From Anabaena sp. PCC 7108 (GTDB lineage Bacteria; Cyanobacteriota; Cyanobacteriia; Cyanobacteriales; Nostocaceae), in assembly GCF_000332135.1 (NCBI RefSeq), contig NZ_KB235896.1:1249303-1313302 (forward strand): a DNA stretch of 64,000 nt, in the 5' to 3' direction. A program made the translations under genes and the position numbers. Under the pieces are notes generated by a model, which saw nothing but the letters and a program-made list of their open reading frames with translations, was not told where the DNA came from and made no database searches. Each line of letters opens with the position of its first letter. Position 1 is the first letter of the stretch. Of the stretch, positions 55,180 through 64,000 are shown in pieces.

Positions 55180-58100
55180 ATGTTTACCGTTCCTGGCATT
55201 TCTATTCAAACTCAAATCTATGAAAGTAACAACTCCCTAGTTTATCGAGGAAAAACAGAGAAAGACAACCAACCTATCATCCTGAAAGTTTTGAAAGATA
55301 ATTATCCCACACCCCAGGAACTTGCCCGCTATTACACAGAATATGAAATTACTAAATCTTTGAATTTGACAGGGGTTGTTAAAGTCTATAACTTACAGAA
55401 ATATCAAAATACTCTCGTCATGTCAATCGAAGATTTTGGCGGAGAATCATTAAGAATTTGGATGCAACATAAATCCTTTACATTAGAGGAATTTCTGAAA
55501 ATTGCTATTACTACTACTGAAACTTTGGGACAAATTCATGCAGCTAATATTATTCACAAAGATATTAACCCATCAAATATTGTTTTAAATCCAGAAACTA
55601 GTGAGATAAAAATTATTGATTTTAGCATTTCTACTAAGTTGAATAGAGAAAATCCAACTATTAAAAATCCTCATATTTTAGAAGGTACTCTTGCCTATAT
55701 GTCTCCCGAACAAACGGGAAGAATGAACCGCATTTTAGATTATCGTACCGATTTTTATTCTCTTGGTGTTACCTTTTATGAATTGTTAACCAATCAACTA
55801 CCATTTGCAACAAATGATGCCTTAGAACTAGTACATTGTCATATCGCCAAACAGCCTTTACATATCAGTGAAATAAATTCAGATATCCCTCCAGTTATTG
55901 CCAATATTGTGATGAAATTAATGGCAAAAACAGCAGAGGAAAGATATCAAAGTGCTTTAGGAATAAAAACAGACCTAGAAGAATGTTTAAAGCAATTACA
56001 AAGTCATGGCAGGATCTCAAATTTTGTCATAGCGAATCAAGATATTTCTGACAAATTTCAATTACCACAAAAACTTTATGGTAGAGAGGGAGAAATTGCT
56101 AGTTTAATAACAGCTTTTGAACGAGTTACATTTCAAAGTGAAATGATTTTAATTGCTGGATATTCTGGGATTGGTAAAACTGCTTTAGTACAGGAAATAT
56201 ATAAACCAATTACTCAAAAACGTGGTTATTTTATTTCCGGTAAATTTGATCAATATCAACGAAATATCCCCTACAGTGCTGTGGTGATTGCCTTTCAAGC
56301 CTTAATCAAACAACTGTTGACCGAAAGGGAAGAAAAGCTGAAGGAATGGCGAGAAAAACTCTTAGCTGCCTTAGGCATAAATGGGCAAATTATTATAGAA
56401 GTAATTCCTGAAGTAGAATTAATTATTGGTAAGCAACCCACAGTAATAGAACTCGGACTTACTGAAACTCAAAATCGTTTCAATTTGGTATTTCAGAAAT
56501 TTATCAGAGTTTTTACTAAACCTGAACATCCTCTAGCCATATTTTTAGATGATTTACAATGGGCAGATGGAGCATCTTTAAAATTAATGCAATTGCTAAT
56601 GAGTGCAGGTTCACCGGGATTATTTCTAATTGGTGCTTATCGAGATAATGAAGTTTCTGCGGTGCATCCATTAATGTTGACTTTAGAAGAAATTGGTAAA
56701 ATAGGAGTCATTATTAATCGAATTTTTCTATCACCTTTAAACTTAAATACTGTCACAGAAATTATTGCTGATACTTTGAAAAATCAACCAGAAAATATTA
56801 AACCTTTAGCGCAATTAGTGCAAATAAAAACCGAAGGAAATCCATTTTTCATTAATGAATTTTTGAAATCTTTAGCTACAGAAAAATTATTAGTATTTGA
56901 TATTGAATCTTTAAATTGGCAATGGGATTTAAAGCAAATTAAACAAAGAAATTTTACTGATAACGTAGTGGAATTAATGGCAGGTAAAATTAAAAATTTA
57001 CCAGAAAATACTCAAGAATTATTAAAATTTTCTGCTTGCATTGGTAATCATTTTGATATTATTAACTTGGCGTTACTTACCAAACAATCTTTTAGAGAAA
57101 TAGTTGATAATTTACAACCTGCGATTAATTACAATTTAATTGTATCTTTTGATAGTAATGAAGAAATAGAATTAGCACTTCTGAATCCTGAATCTAACAA
57201 ATATCCATTACCAGAATATAAATTTACTCATGATAGAATTCAACAAGCTACTTATTCATTAATTTCTGAAGCAGAAAAACCAATTATTCATCAAAAAATC
57301 GGTAAAATTCTTTTACAGAATAGTTTCAATGAACAACAGGAAGAAAAAATTTTTGATATTGTTAATCAATTAAATTTTACTCTATCTTTATTAGTTAATG
57401 AATCAGAAAAAAATGAATTAGTTAAATTCAATTTAAAAGCAGGTAAAAAAGCCAAAGCATCAGTAGCTTATCAATCTGCTTTAACTTATTTACAAATAGG
57501 AATACAGCTTTTGGGAGATGATAGGTGGCAAAAACAATATGAACTAACTTTATCACTTTATCAAGAAGCAGTAGAATCTGCTTATTTTAATAGCAATTTT
57601 ATATTAATGGATCAGTTAATAGACGAAGCACTTTTACAAGTTAAAAATGTATTAGATCAAGTAAAATTTTATGAGATAAAAATCCTAGCTTATATTGCAC
57701 AATATAACTTAAATGAAGCAAATAATCAAGGTTTGGCAGTTATTAAACTTTTAGGCATAAAATTACCAAAACAACTAAATAAACTTAATATATTCTGGGA
57801 ATTTTTACAAACAAAAATCATTACAGCTAATAAATCTATTTCTAGTTTAGAAAATTTACCACAGATGACTGATATCCATGCTCAAACAGTTATGGGTATT
57901 AGTAGTACAATTATTTCTACTTCTTATTCAACTGACTTGTTAGTATTTTTACTAATGGTTTTCCAACAAGTTAGACTATCTATTAAATTAGGAAATACCG
58001 CTCAATCTGCCTTTGCTTATAGTTGCTATGGATTATTTCTTTGTGGACTAATCGAAGATATTGAAGGCGGTTTTCAGTTTGGACAACTTGCTCTTAAATT

Positions 58101-60462
58101 ACTTTCTCAAATTCAATATCAGAAAGTAACGGCTAGAACAAAAATGATTGTCGAACTTTTTATTAGACCTTGGAAAGATTCTATCAAAGAAATTTTGCCA
58201 TCTATCAAAGAGGTTTATCATATTGGATTAGAAAATGGAGATATAGAATATGCTGTTTATTCTGCTTATTTTTATTGTTCTTATGCTTTTTTTGCTGGTT
58301 TATCTTTAACAGTATTAGCAGAAGAAATGAATTTTTATACTCAGCAAATGATCAAAATGAAACAAGAAAGAGTAATCGATGGACAAAAACTATATCATCA
58401 AATAGTTCTTAATTTGCTTAACACACAAGAAAATCCTTGTACCCTGATTGGTAGTGTTTATGATGAAGAGGTAAATCTTCCTATTATTAAAAACCAAAAT
58501 GATCACCATGCTCTAGCTAACTATTATGTTAATAAATTAATGCTTTTTTACTTATTTGATGAGATTGAAAAAGCATTGACAAATGGACAATTTGCTCAAG
58601 AGCATTTAGAAGGAATAACAAGTTCTTATACTATTACTTATTTTTATTTTTATGATGCTCTAGCTTGTTTAGCTTACCTGAGTTACTGTCCTTTATCTGA
58701 ACATAAAAAGTTAATCAATAAAGTCCTAGCTGATCATAAAAAAATGAAAAAATGGGCGCATTATGCCCCGATTAATTATTTACACAAATACTTACTGGTA
58801 GAGGCTGAACTTTGCCGAATTAAAGGCAAAAATTCTCAAGCTATAGATTATTATGACCAAGCTATATCACTATCTAAACAAAACGAATATATTCACGAAG
58901 CGGCTCTTGCTTATGAATTAGCTGCTAAATTTTATCTATCTCAAGGAAAAGAATTAACAGCAAAAGCCTATATGCAGGAAGCTCGTTATTGTTATCAACT
59001 GTGGGGAGCAAAAGCTAAAGTTAAACATTTAGAGAAAAATTACTCTCAGTTATTAACTACAATTACAGGTAAAATTAAAGATATTAAAACCTCCACAAAT
59101 ATAACTACTACTGACTCAGCAGCAACCCTGGATATTGCTACAGTCATGAAAGCTACCCAAGCTATTTCTGGTGAAATAATGCTAGATAAATTACTATCTA
59201 GTTTGATGAAAATTCTGATTGAAAATGTGGGCGCACAAACAGGGTATCTAATTTTATTTTATCAAGAAAAGCTGTTAATTGAGGCAGAAGGAAGTATCAA
59301 CTCTGAGGATGTTAATTTTTTGCAGTCACTACCTGTAAATAATTGTAAAATTCTTTCAGAAGCAATTGTTAATTATGTCGCTCGCACCAAAGAAACTGTA
59401 GTTTTAAATGATGCGACTCGTGCAGGAAACTTTACTAGTGATCACTATATCCAAACCGTTAAACCTAAATCGATTTTGTGTGTACCCCTAATTAATCAAA
59501 GCAAATTAATTAGTATTGTTTATCTAGAAAATAATCTAACTACAGGAGCCTTCACAGCCGAAAGAGTTAAAATTTTAAATTTACTCTCAGCACAAGCAGC
59601 TATTTCTATAGAGAATGCTAGACTCTACAATGAAATGGCAAAACTCAATCAAGCTTATGAACGGTTTGTACCGCGTCAATTTCTGCAGTTTTTAAATAAG
59701 TCCAGCATAGTTGATGTTAAATTAGGTGATCAAGTACAGTTAGAAATGTCGGTACTATTTTCTGATATCCGCGACTTCACACAACTTTCAGAAAGTATGA
59801 CACCAGAAGATAATTTCAAGTTTATCAATTCCTATCTTTCGCGTATGGAGCCTATTATTACTGAAAATAATGGCTTTATTGATAAATATATTGGTGATGC
59901 AATTATGGCTTTATTCAGTGGCGAAGCTGACAATGCAGTTAAAGCAGGTATTGCAATGTTGGAATCACTGATCGAATATAATAGTATCGAAGGTAGACTT
60001 AACCGTCCTGAATTAAAAATTGGTATTGGCATTAATACAGGTTCTTTGATGTTAGGAACCGTGGGCGGGCAAAATCGTATGGATGGTACAGTAATTAGTG
60101 ATGCAGTGAATTTAGCTTCTCGTGTGGAAAATTTAACGAAAAATTATGGAGTATCCCTATTAATTACCGAACAAACTTATTCAAGATTAAAAAATACTAG
60201 TAACTATGACATGAGAATTATTGATACAGTCAAAGTAAAAGGTAAATCTCAAGCTGTAACAGTTTATGAAGTATTCGATGCAGATTTACCAGAAATCAAA
60301 ACCCAAAAATTAGCTACTTTGCCTATATTTACAGAGGCTTTATCACTTTATAATCAAAGCAAATTAGCAGATGCAGCCCGTTTATTTGCATATTGTTTGC
60401 AGAAAAATCCAGGTGATCGCGTGGCACATATCTATTGTCAGCGATGTCTGCGGCAAACTTAA
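55180..60462 (+). CDS. Giant signalling protein: Ser/Thr kinase, AAA ATPase, GAF, adenylate cyclase
   Basis: A 1760-residue protein. Residues 1-265: Hanks kinase with HKDINPSN near 126 and DFSISTK in place of DFG. About 295-600: a large NTPase (AAA_16-like) with AGYSGIGKTALVQE near 326 and a Walker-B-like LAIFLDDLQWADG. About 700-1290: TPR-like helical repeats. About 1325-1490: GAF domain. About 1520-1700: class III cyclase with MSVLFSDIRDFTQ, KYIGDAIMALF, and MDGTVISDAVNLASRVE, with Thr where many cyclases have Asp, as in CyaB-type adenylate cyclases. The kinase-ATPase-GAF core is common in cyanobacteria, usually ending in a histidine kinase; a cyclase end is less common. All cyclase residues look intact. 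Confidence 0.92.
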   Translation: MFTVPGISIQTQIYESNNSLVYRGKTEKDNQPIILKVLKDNYPTPQELARYYTEYEITKSLNLTGVVKVYNLQKYQNTLVMSIEDFGGESLRIWMQHKSFTLEEFLKIAITTTETLGQIHAANIIHKDINPSNIVLNPETSEIKIIDFSISTKLNRENPTIKNPHILEGTLAYMSPEQTGRMNRILDYRTDFYSLGVTFYELLTNQLPFATNDALELVHCHIAKQPLHISEINSDIPPVIANIVMKLMAKTAEERYQSALGIKTDLEECLKQLQSHGRISNFVIANQDISDKFQLPQKLYGREGEIASLITAFERVTFQSEMILIAGYSGIGKTALVQEIYKPITQKRGYFISGKFDQYQRNIPYSAVVIAFQALIKQLLTEREEKLKEWREKLLAALGINGQIIIEVIPEVELIIGKQPTVIELGLTETQNRFNLVFQKFIRVFTKPEHPLAIFLDDLQWADGASLKLMQLLMSAGSPGLFLIGAYRDNEVSAVHPLMLTLEEIGKIGVIINRIFLSPLNLNTVTEIIADTLKNQPENIKPLAQLVQIKTEGNPFFINEFLKSLATEKLLVFDIESLNWQWDLKQIKQRNFTDNVVELMAGKIKNLPENTQELLKFSACIGNHFDIINLALLTKQSFREIVDNLQPAINYNLIVSFDSNEEIELALLNPESNKYPLPEYKFTHDRIQQATYSLISEAEKPIIHQKIGKILLQNSFNEQQEEKIFDIVNQLNFTLSLLVNESEKNELVKFNLKAGKKAKASVAYQSALTYLQIGIQLLGDDRWQKQYELTLSLYQEAVESAYFNSNFILMDQLIDEALLQVKNVLDQVKFYEIKILAYIAQYNLNEANNQGLAVIKLLGIKLPKQLNKLNIFWEFLQTKIITANKSISSLENLPQMTDIHAQTVMGISSTIISTSYSTDLLVFLLMVFQQVRLSIKLGNTAQSAFAYSCYGLFLCGLIEDIEGGFQFGQLALKLLSQIQYQKVTARTKMIVELFIRPWKDSIKEILPSIKEVYHIGLENGDIEYAVYSAYFYCSYAFFAGLSLTVLAEEMNFYTQQMIKMKQERVIDGQKLYHQIVLNLLNTQENPCTLIGSVYDEEVNLPIIKNQNDHHALANYYVNKLMLFYLFDEIEKALTNGQFAQEHLEGITSSYTITYFYFYDALACLAYLSYCPLSEHKKLINKVLADHKKMKKWAHYAPINYLHKYLLVEAELCRIKGKNSQAIDYYDQAISLSKQNEYIHEAALAYELAAKFYLSQGKELTAKAYMQEARYCYQLWGAKAKVKHLEKNYSQLLTTITGKIKDIKTSTNITTTDSAATLDIATVMKATQAISGEIMLDKLLSSLMKILIENVGAQTGYLILFYQEKLLIEAEGSINSEDVNFLQSLPVNNCKILSEAIVNYVARTKETVVLNDATRAGNFTSDHYIQTVKPKSILCVPLINQSKLISIVYLENNLTTGAFTAERVKILNLLSAQAAISIENARLYNEMAKLNQAYERFVPRQFLQFLNKSSIVDVKLGDQVQLEMSVLFSDIRDFTQLSESMTPEDNFKFINSYLSRMEPIITENNGFIDKYIGDAIMALFSGEADNAVKAGIAMLESLIEYNSIEGRLNRPELKIGIGINTGSLMLGTVGGQNRMDGTVISDAVNLASRVENLTKNYGVSLLITEQTYSRLKNTSNYDMRIIDTVKVKGKSQAVTVYEVFDADLPEIKTQKLATLPIFTEALSLYNQSKLADAARLFAYCLQKNPGDRVAHIYCQRCLRQT

Positions 60463-60561
60463 AACTCACTCCTTGTTGTCAGGTTTTTTATCATCTCGTA
60501 ATTGTGCATTCACGATTATATTATTGTCTATAAAATATTTTTTATTTGGAAATCCCTTATA

Positions 60562-61077
60562 CTAATTTGCTAACTCCGTCCAACCATGTAGAGGAGCGAT
60601 CGCTCTGGTTACCAATTCAATCATTTCTGGGGGCGCTTCGGAAAGCAAAACGCTAGGATAAACAGCAGTTCCCCATTGAGGATGAACTAGCACACGGCAT
60701 TTATTTTTGATGACAGGATAGTTAAGTAAAGCTGTAGCTACAGCTGTGTCGTCGTGGGGAACTGCACCAGGATGGGAAAGTAAGGGATAACCTGTACGGG
60801 GGTCAATTAGGTCGGTCACATAACCGCGATCGCGCAAATTAAAGGACAAATCGCAACCAAACCGCATAAACTTTTCTCGTAATCTTTCTTTCTCTGTCTC
60901 GACTTGCGCCGTTTTTTCCAGCAATGGATATCGTGATTGTTGCAAGACGACCACAACCCATAAAAACTGTTGCTGTTTCCAATCTGGTAATATCTGTTCG
61001 CAGTTGGCACAGATATATTGACTGGGATTATGAATGGAAATTTGAACCGCTTGTCCTGTTTTGCCAACTAAATTCAT
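60562..61077 (-). CDS. MMADHC (CblD)-like protein
   Basis: About 171 residues. I recognise the cyanobacterial relatives of CblD (methylmalonic aciduria and homocystinuria type D), from FGCDLSFNLRDRGYVTDLID, HPGAVPHDDTAVATALL and HPQWGTAVYPSVLLSEAPPE. In animals CblD hands cobalamin between enzymes; in bacteria the role is unknown. I chose the ATG at 61077 (MNLVGKTGQAVQISIHNPS), preceded by AAGG at a good distance; an upstream ATG at 61122 would add 15 residues. Family assignment is from memory and moderate. Confidence 0.6.
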   Translation of the reverse strand: MNLVGKTGQAVQISIHNPSQYICANCEQILPDWKQQQFLWVVVVLQQSRYPLLEKTAQVETEKERLREKFMRFGCDLSFNLRDRGYVTDLIDPRTGYPLLSHPGAVPHDDTAVATALLNYPVIKNKCRVLVHPQWGTAVYPSVLLSEAPPEMIELVTRAIAPLHGWTELAN

Positions 61078-61122
61078 GGGACAGCCTTGCTCCGAAGTGC
61101 AAACGCTGGAATAATTCACCAC

Positions 61123-61357
61123 ATTTATTCGGGTTTTGCAAGTTTGTTATTTCCAAATCATAACTCTGAAAAGTTCCAAAAAATCAGCAATTTTTTCTGA
61201 CATTTAAGGTTTCTCAAAACTGTGTGTGTAAATCTTGTATATTTTCCATCATAAATCTAAAAAATCTCCAATCCTCATTACCAAGGTTACTTTTTAATGG
61301 GATTGATCCAAAATCCTTCGACTTGGTAAATGCAGTGCTGACAGGTGTACAAAAAGA
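61123..61357. other. Short intergenic stretch, nothing seen
   Basis: 235 bases between two minus-strand genes. No gene, repeat or hairpin noted. Confidence 0.5.
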
Positions 61358-61564
61358 TTAATTGAGTTTTAAAGCATTGACTGGGACTTGATCCCAAGAA
61401 TCGACTAACCGTAATTGTGCCACCCAACCATCAGATTTTTGCTTCTGTGTTAAACCTTTCTTAAAGGACTCATGACAATCTTGAGCATGAGACTCATTAC
61501 AACAAGCAATACAGGCATAAATCATACCGGATGGATCAATTTGCTCATTTACCCAAATAGTCAT
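61358..61564 (-). CDS. Small conserved cysteine-containing protein
   Basis: A 68-residue protein starting MTIWVNEQIDPSGMIYACIA with CIACCNESHAQDCHESF, four Cys and two His within 17 residues, which suggests a metal site. The ATG at 61564 has GAGGAG eight bases upstream. A TTG five codons earlier lies inside that ribosome binding site and is rejected. It ends WDQVPVNALKLN. It looks like a conserved cyanobacterial protein; function unknown. Confidence 0.6.
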   Translation of the reverse strand: MTIWVNEQIDPSGMIYACIACCNESHAQDCHESFKKGLTQKQKSDGWVAQLRLVDSWDQVPVNALKLN

Positions 61565-61683
61565 AGATGATCTCCTCAAAATCAGGCAGCCAAAACAGTT
61601 ATTGATAATTTCAGAATACTATCTAATATCAAGTCTGGCTAATTACTAATCAAAAAAAATTCCCGCATTATATCTTCAAAGCG

Positions 61684-62319
61684 CTATTTATCTCCTTTTT
61701 CATAGCGACGGCGGTAAAGTAATTCTAACTGTCCGCCATATTCTTGAATCCAAGCAATCTGCCGTATATAGAGTCCCCGAAAGGTATTCGCAAAGAAAAG
61801 AGTAATGATAGCAACAACTAAACCTGACGCTGTGGATACCAAGGCTTCACTAATCCCAGAGGTGACACCAGAGGTTTTTGTACCACCAACATCGCCAATA
61901 TTTAAAGAAGCAAAAGAAGCAATTAACCCCAAAACTGTGCCGAGAAGTCCCAATAGGGGAGCAAGACCAATAATTGTATCAAAAATGTTTTGGAACCTTT
62001 TGAGTAAAGGAATTTCTCCCTGTGCTTCACTTTCTAAAGCCAAGCGGAATTCCTCTGGGGTTGGTTCTTCTAATTCTAAAGCTGCTAAAAAAATCCGAGC
62101 GACGGGTAAATCAACATTGTTATGTAAATGATCTAAAGCACTAACTACATTACCTTGACGATAAAACTTCAGCACTTCCCGGACTACTCGATTTTGACGA
62201 CCACTTAGCCTTACCCAAAAGGTGATACGTTCAATAATTAGCGCCACTGCTAATACTGAAAAAAACAGCAGTGGCCACATCACTACCCCACCAGCTTTAA
62301 ACAGATTATTAAGTTCCAT
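61684..62319 (-). CDS. exbB: ExbB/TolQ-type proton channel protein
   Basis: A 211-residue MotA/TolQ/ExbB family protein with three membrane segments: VVMWPLLFFSVLAVALI near 12-28, the IIGLAPLLGLLGTVLGLIAS segment near 115-134, and STASGLVVAIITLFFANTF near 162-180. The GLLGTVLG and EALVSTASGL motifs are intact. ExbB works with ExbD and TonB to energise outer-membrane transport. The expected exbD is not next to it in either direction. Confidence 0.88.
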   Translation of the reverse strand: MELNNLFKAGGVVMWPLLFFSVLAVALIIERITFWVRLSGRQNRVVREVLKFYRQGNVVSALDHLHNNVDLPVARIFLAALELEEPTPEEFRLALESEAQGEIPLLKRFQNIFDTIIGLAPLLGLLGTVLGLIASFASLNIGDVGGTKTSGVTSGISEALVSTASGLVVAIITLFFANTFRGLYIRQIAWIQEYGGQLELLYRRRYEKGDK

Positions 62320-62432
62320 TTACTATTTTATCAATTCTCAACAATGCTAGGATAATGTATTTTAGCAAGACAGCATACATTATTTACTAGATAAATCAAT
62401 AAAGTTTATAAGAATATCCGGTAAGCGTAAAA

Positions 62433-62453
62433 CTCAGCGGCTTTAGCCCTGAG
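62433..62453. repeat. Terminal hairpin at left end of IS605-type element
   Basis: CTCAGCGGC / GCCCTGAG around TTTA forms an imperfect hairpin just outside the tnpA remnant, as expected for the subterminal structures recognised by IS200/IS605 transposases. Confidence 0.5.
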
Positions 62454-62498
62454 ATATAAGCGACACGAGCGATTTTAACCGCTTTGGTATTTTCTATA

Positions 62499-62591
62499 TT
62501 AACCGTGATGTGGGTCTTCAATATATTTCCTTACGGATTCACTACTAACATTCCCTGCGGTGCTTACAAAATAACTACTTGTCCAAAGTTT
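62499..62591 (-). pseudogene. tnpA: 3' remnant of IS200-type tnpA (Y1 transposase)
   Basis: Minus-strand translation gives KLWTSSYFVSTAGNVSSESV then RKYIEDPHHG and a stop. That is the typical C terminus of IS200/IS605 TnpA (SPSYFV.T.GNVS.E.V..YIE). Upstream codons of this frame hit stops at once, so only about 30 codons remain, without the catalytic HUH and Tyr. It lies divergent to tnpB, the IS605 arrangement. Confidence 0.78.
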
Positions 62592-62657
62592 AATCAATTA
62601 TTATGGAGAAGTCAACTTTCATTACATTGTAAATTGGTGGCAAAAATCAAGAAATCA

Positions 62658-63890
62658 ATGGGAGTGCAGCAGGTTTTGTTGTCTCCCGATAATGAAACAA
62701 AGGCAGTATTACAATATCTCTGTCAGCAGTCAGGGAAGCTCTACAACAGTGGTGTCTATTTCGCTAGACAAACATTTTTTAAAACTGGAAAGTTGTTAAC
62801 AGGTAAATTCGACTTGATTTACGAGCCTTCAGTTTCTAAAACTATGGTTGCCCAATCAATGCCATCTATCCCAGCACAACAAACTTTATTGTCTGTAATT
62901 GAGGCTGTTAAATCTTTTAAAGAATTACGTTCTTTGTTTCTCAAAGGTCAATTACACTTTCAACCTAAAGCCCCCGGCTATCTCACAGATTCTAAACTTT
63001 TCAAAGTTACCTATCCTCATAGCGGTGGACAAAAGCCAACTCTCATTAATGGACAACTTAGATTTTCGTTAGGGTTAACTGTAAAAAGATGGTTTGGACT
63101 ATCTGAATTTTTCCTTCCGATGCCGTCAAATCTAGATATTGCCAAGGTTAAAGAGTTTACTATCCTACCTAAGAACGGTGCTTTTTATCTAGAGATGTCT
63201 TATGACGTTGAGAAACAACTTCATCACGATTTAGACATCAATCAAGCTCTGTCTATTGACTTGGGAACGGCTGATAATTTAGCGGCTTGTGTTGATACAT
63301 TGGGTAATTCCCTATTGATTGATGCCCGTGCGATCAAGTCAATGAACCAGTTGTGGAATAAGAAAGTATCAACACGAAAAGAGGGAAGACCAGAAGCTTA
63401 TTGGGATAATTGGTTAGACCGTGTGACCCGTAAACGTAACCATCAAATGCGTGATGGGATTAATAAAGCCGCAAAACTAATTGTTGACCATTGCTTAAAA
63501 TATGGCATTGGTACGTTAGTAATTGGCTGGAATGAGGGTTTTAAATTTAATGCCAACATGGGGAGAATTAACAATCAAAAGTTTGTCCAAATTCCTTTAG
63601 GTAAACTTAAGGATAGGTTAAAACAACTCTGTGATTTACACGGTATTAGATTTCAAGAAACCGAAGAAGCATATACATCAAAAGCTAGTTTTCTCGATGG
63701 AGACTCCCTACCTAAGTTCGGTGACAAACCAGACGGGTGGAAAGCATCTGGAAGGCGTGTTCAGCGTGGTTTGTATAAGTTAGGTAATGGTTCAATCGTG
63801 AATGCCGATTTGAACGGAGCCGCTAACATTTTAAGTACTAGGACAGAATTAATTACACAATGTCATTGCGAATGGAACGCAGTGGAATGA
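62658..63890 (+). CDS. tnpB: TnpB (IS605 OrfB) RNA-guided nuclease, C terminus altered by a MITE
   Basis: A TnpB of about 410 residues if begun at the ATG at 62658 (MGVQQVLLSPDNET). The open frame extends back to 62484, but that part overlaps the tnpA remnant and resembles nothing. The RuvC-like site has SIDLGTADN (Asp) and NADLNGAANI (Asp). IGWNEGFKFN replaces the usual RuvC-II Glu block, and QETEEAYTSKASFLDGD supplies nearby acidic residues. This matches the TnpB group with a rearranged active site. No CxxC zinc knuckle is present. The last 18 codons come from the MITE that starts at 63834; the natural tail RKVASNLGIDLSL continues at 63961. Without tnpA it cannot mobilise itself. Confidence 0.88.
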   Translation: MGVQQVLLSPDNETKAVLQYLCQQSGKLYNSGVYFARQTFFKTGKLLTGKFDLIYEPSVSKTMVAQSMPSIPAQQTLLSVIEAVKSFKELRSLFLKGQLHFQPKAPGYLTDSKLFKVTYPHSGGQKPTLINGQLRFSLGLTVKRWFGLSEFFLPMPSNLDIAKVKEFTILPKNGAFYLEMSYDVEKQLHHDLDINQALSIDLGTADNLAACVDTLGNSLLIDARAIKSMNQLWNKKVSTRKEGRPEAYWDNWLDRVTRKRNHQMRDGINKAAKLIVDHCLKYGIGTLVIGWNEGFKFNANMGRINNQKFVQIPLGKLKDRLKQLCDLHGIRFQETEEAYTSKASFLDGDSLPKFGDKPDGWKASGRRVQRGLYKLGNGSIVNADLNGAANILSTRTELITQCHCEWNAVE

Positions 63891-63960
63891 CGCAATCGCA
63901 AGGGCTGGGATTGCTTCGCTTCGCTCGCAATGACTGTAAATATTTTTGTCCAATTACTTA
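63832..63960. mobile_element. 125-bp TA-flanked MITE, copy 2, inside tnpB
   Basis: Core 63834-63958 is the exact reverse complement (125 of 125 bases as read) of 47920-48044, flanked by TA at 63832-63833 and 63959-63960. Removing the core and one TA restores the tnpB frame from codon TTA into CGA AAA GTA GCC. Insertion is therefore recent and later than the tnpB element. Confidence 0.9.
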
Positions 63961-64000
63961 CGAAAAGTAGCCAGCAATTTAGGCATAGACCTAAGCTTAC
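63961..64000 (+). pseudogene. tnpB: Displaced 3' end of tnpB
   Basis: Reads RKVASNLGIDLSL in the frame that tnpB would have without the MITE, a normal TnpB C-terminal extension. It continues beyond the window, where the element's right end and guide-RNA scaffold would lie. Confidence 0.75.

Noticed and set aside
62484..62657. N-terminal 58 codons of the tnpB frame
   Set aside because: They overlap the tnpA remnant antisense and resemble no TnpB N terminus; the ATG at 62658 fits better.

Overview
The window comes from a filamentous, probably heterocyst-forming cyanobacterium (Nostocales). Reasons: many GCGATCGC (HIP1) palindromes, heptamer tandem repeats (STRRs) between genes, a HetP-family protein, a DUF4327 protein, sucrose synthase next to a GH65/beta-phosphoglucomutase fusion, and many large PAS/GAF/kinase/cyclase signalling proteins. 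It reads as chromosome; no phage, plasmid or rRNA/tRNA genes were seen.

Layout. 1-5.2 kb: signalling genes on the minus strand (a Ser/Thr kinase cut by the window edge, a PAS hybrid histidine kinase, a membrane adenylate cyclase). 5.3-8.2 kb: an XPB-like helicase overlapping a DUF790 (Bax1-like) nuclease gene. 8.3-18 kb: housekeeping and unknown genes (two-domain histidine phosphatase, a dihydroorotase homologue that has lost its metal ligands, two radical SAM proteins, an outer-membrane barrel candidate, a TPR protein). 18-28 kb: a CheB remnant, DUF4327, a diguanylate cyclase, a stretch dense in miniature inverted-repeat elements, a PEP synthase split by a full intein, and a CBS-PAS hybrid kinase.

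28.3-40.2 kb is the main accessory region: a type III-D-like CRISPR effector module. A divergent WYL regulator (TIGR03985 type) faces csx3, csx3-AAA, a CARF-DUF1887 effector, cas10 (GGDD, no HD), cas7, csx10 with a helical Cas11-like tail, a two-RAMP cas7, csx19 and a large RAMP. From the CARF gene to the last RAMP the genes touch or overlap. The gene set fits cyclic-oligoadenylate signalling: Cas10 makes it, CARF-DUF1887 responds, Csx3 degrades it. No CRISPR array, cas1, cas2 or cas6 lies in the window, so crRNAs must come from elsewhere.

40-64 kb: sugar metabolism (GH65-betaPGM fusion, sucrose synthase), a HetP homologue, an operon of hydrogenase protease, acetate-CoA ligase/GNAT and a small membrane protein, argD, a K+ channel, a 1760-residue kinase/ATPase/GAF/cyclase, a CblD-like protein, a lone ExbB, and an IS605-type element. 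In that element tnpA is reduced to its last 30 codons and the end of tnpB is interrupted by a 125-bp MITE whose identical twin lies at 47.9 kb.
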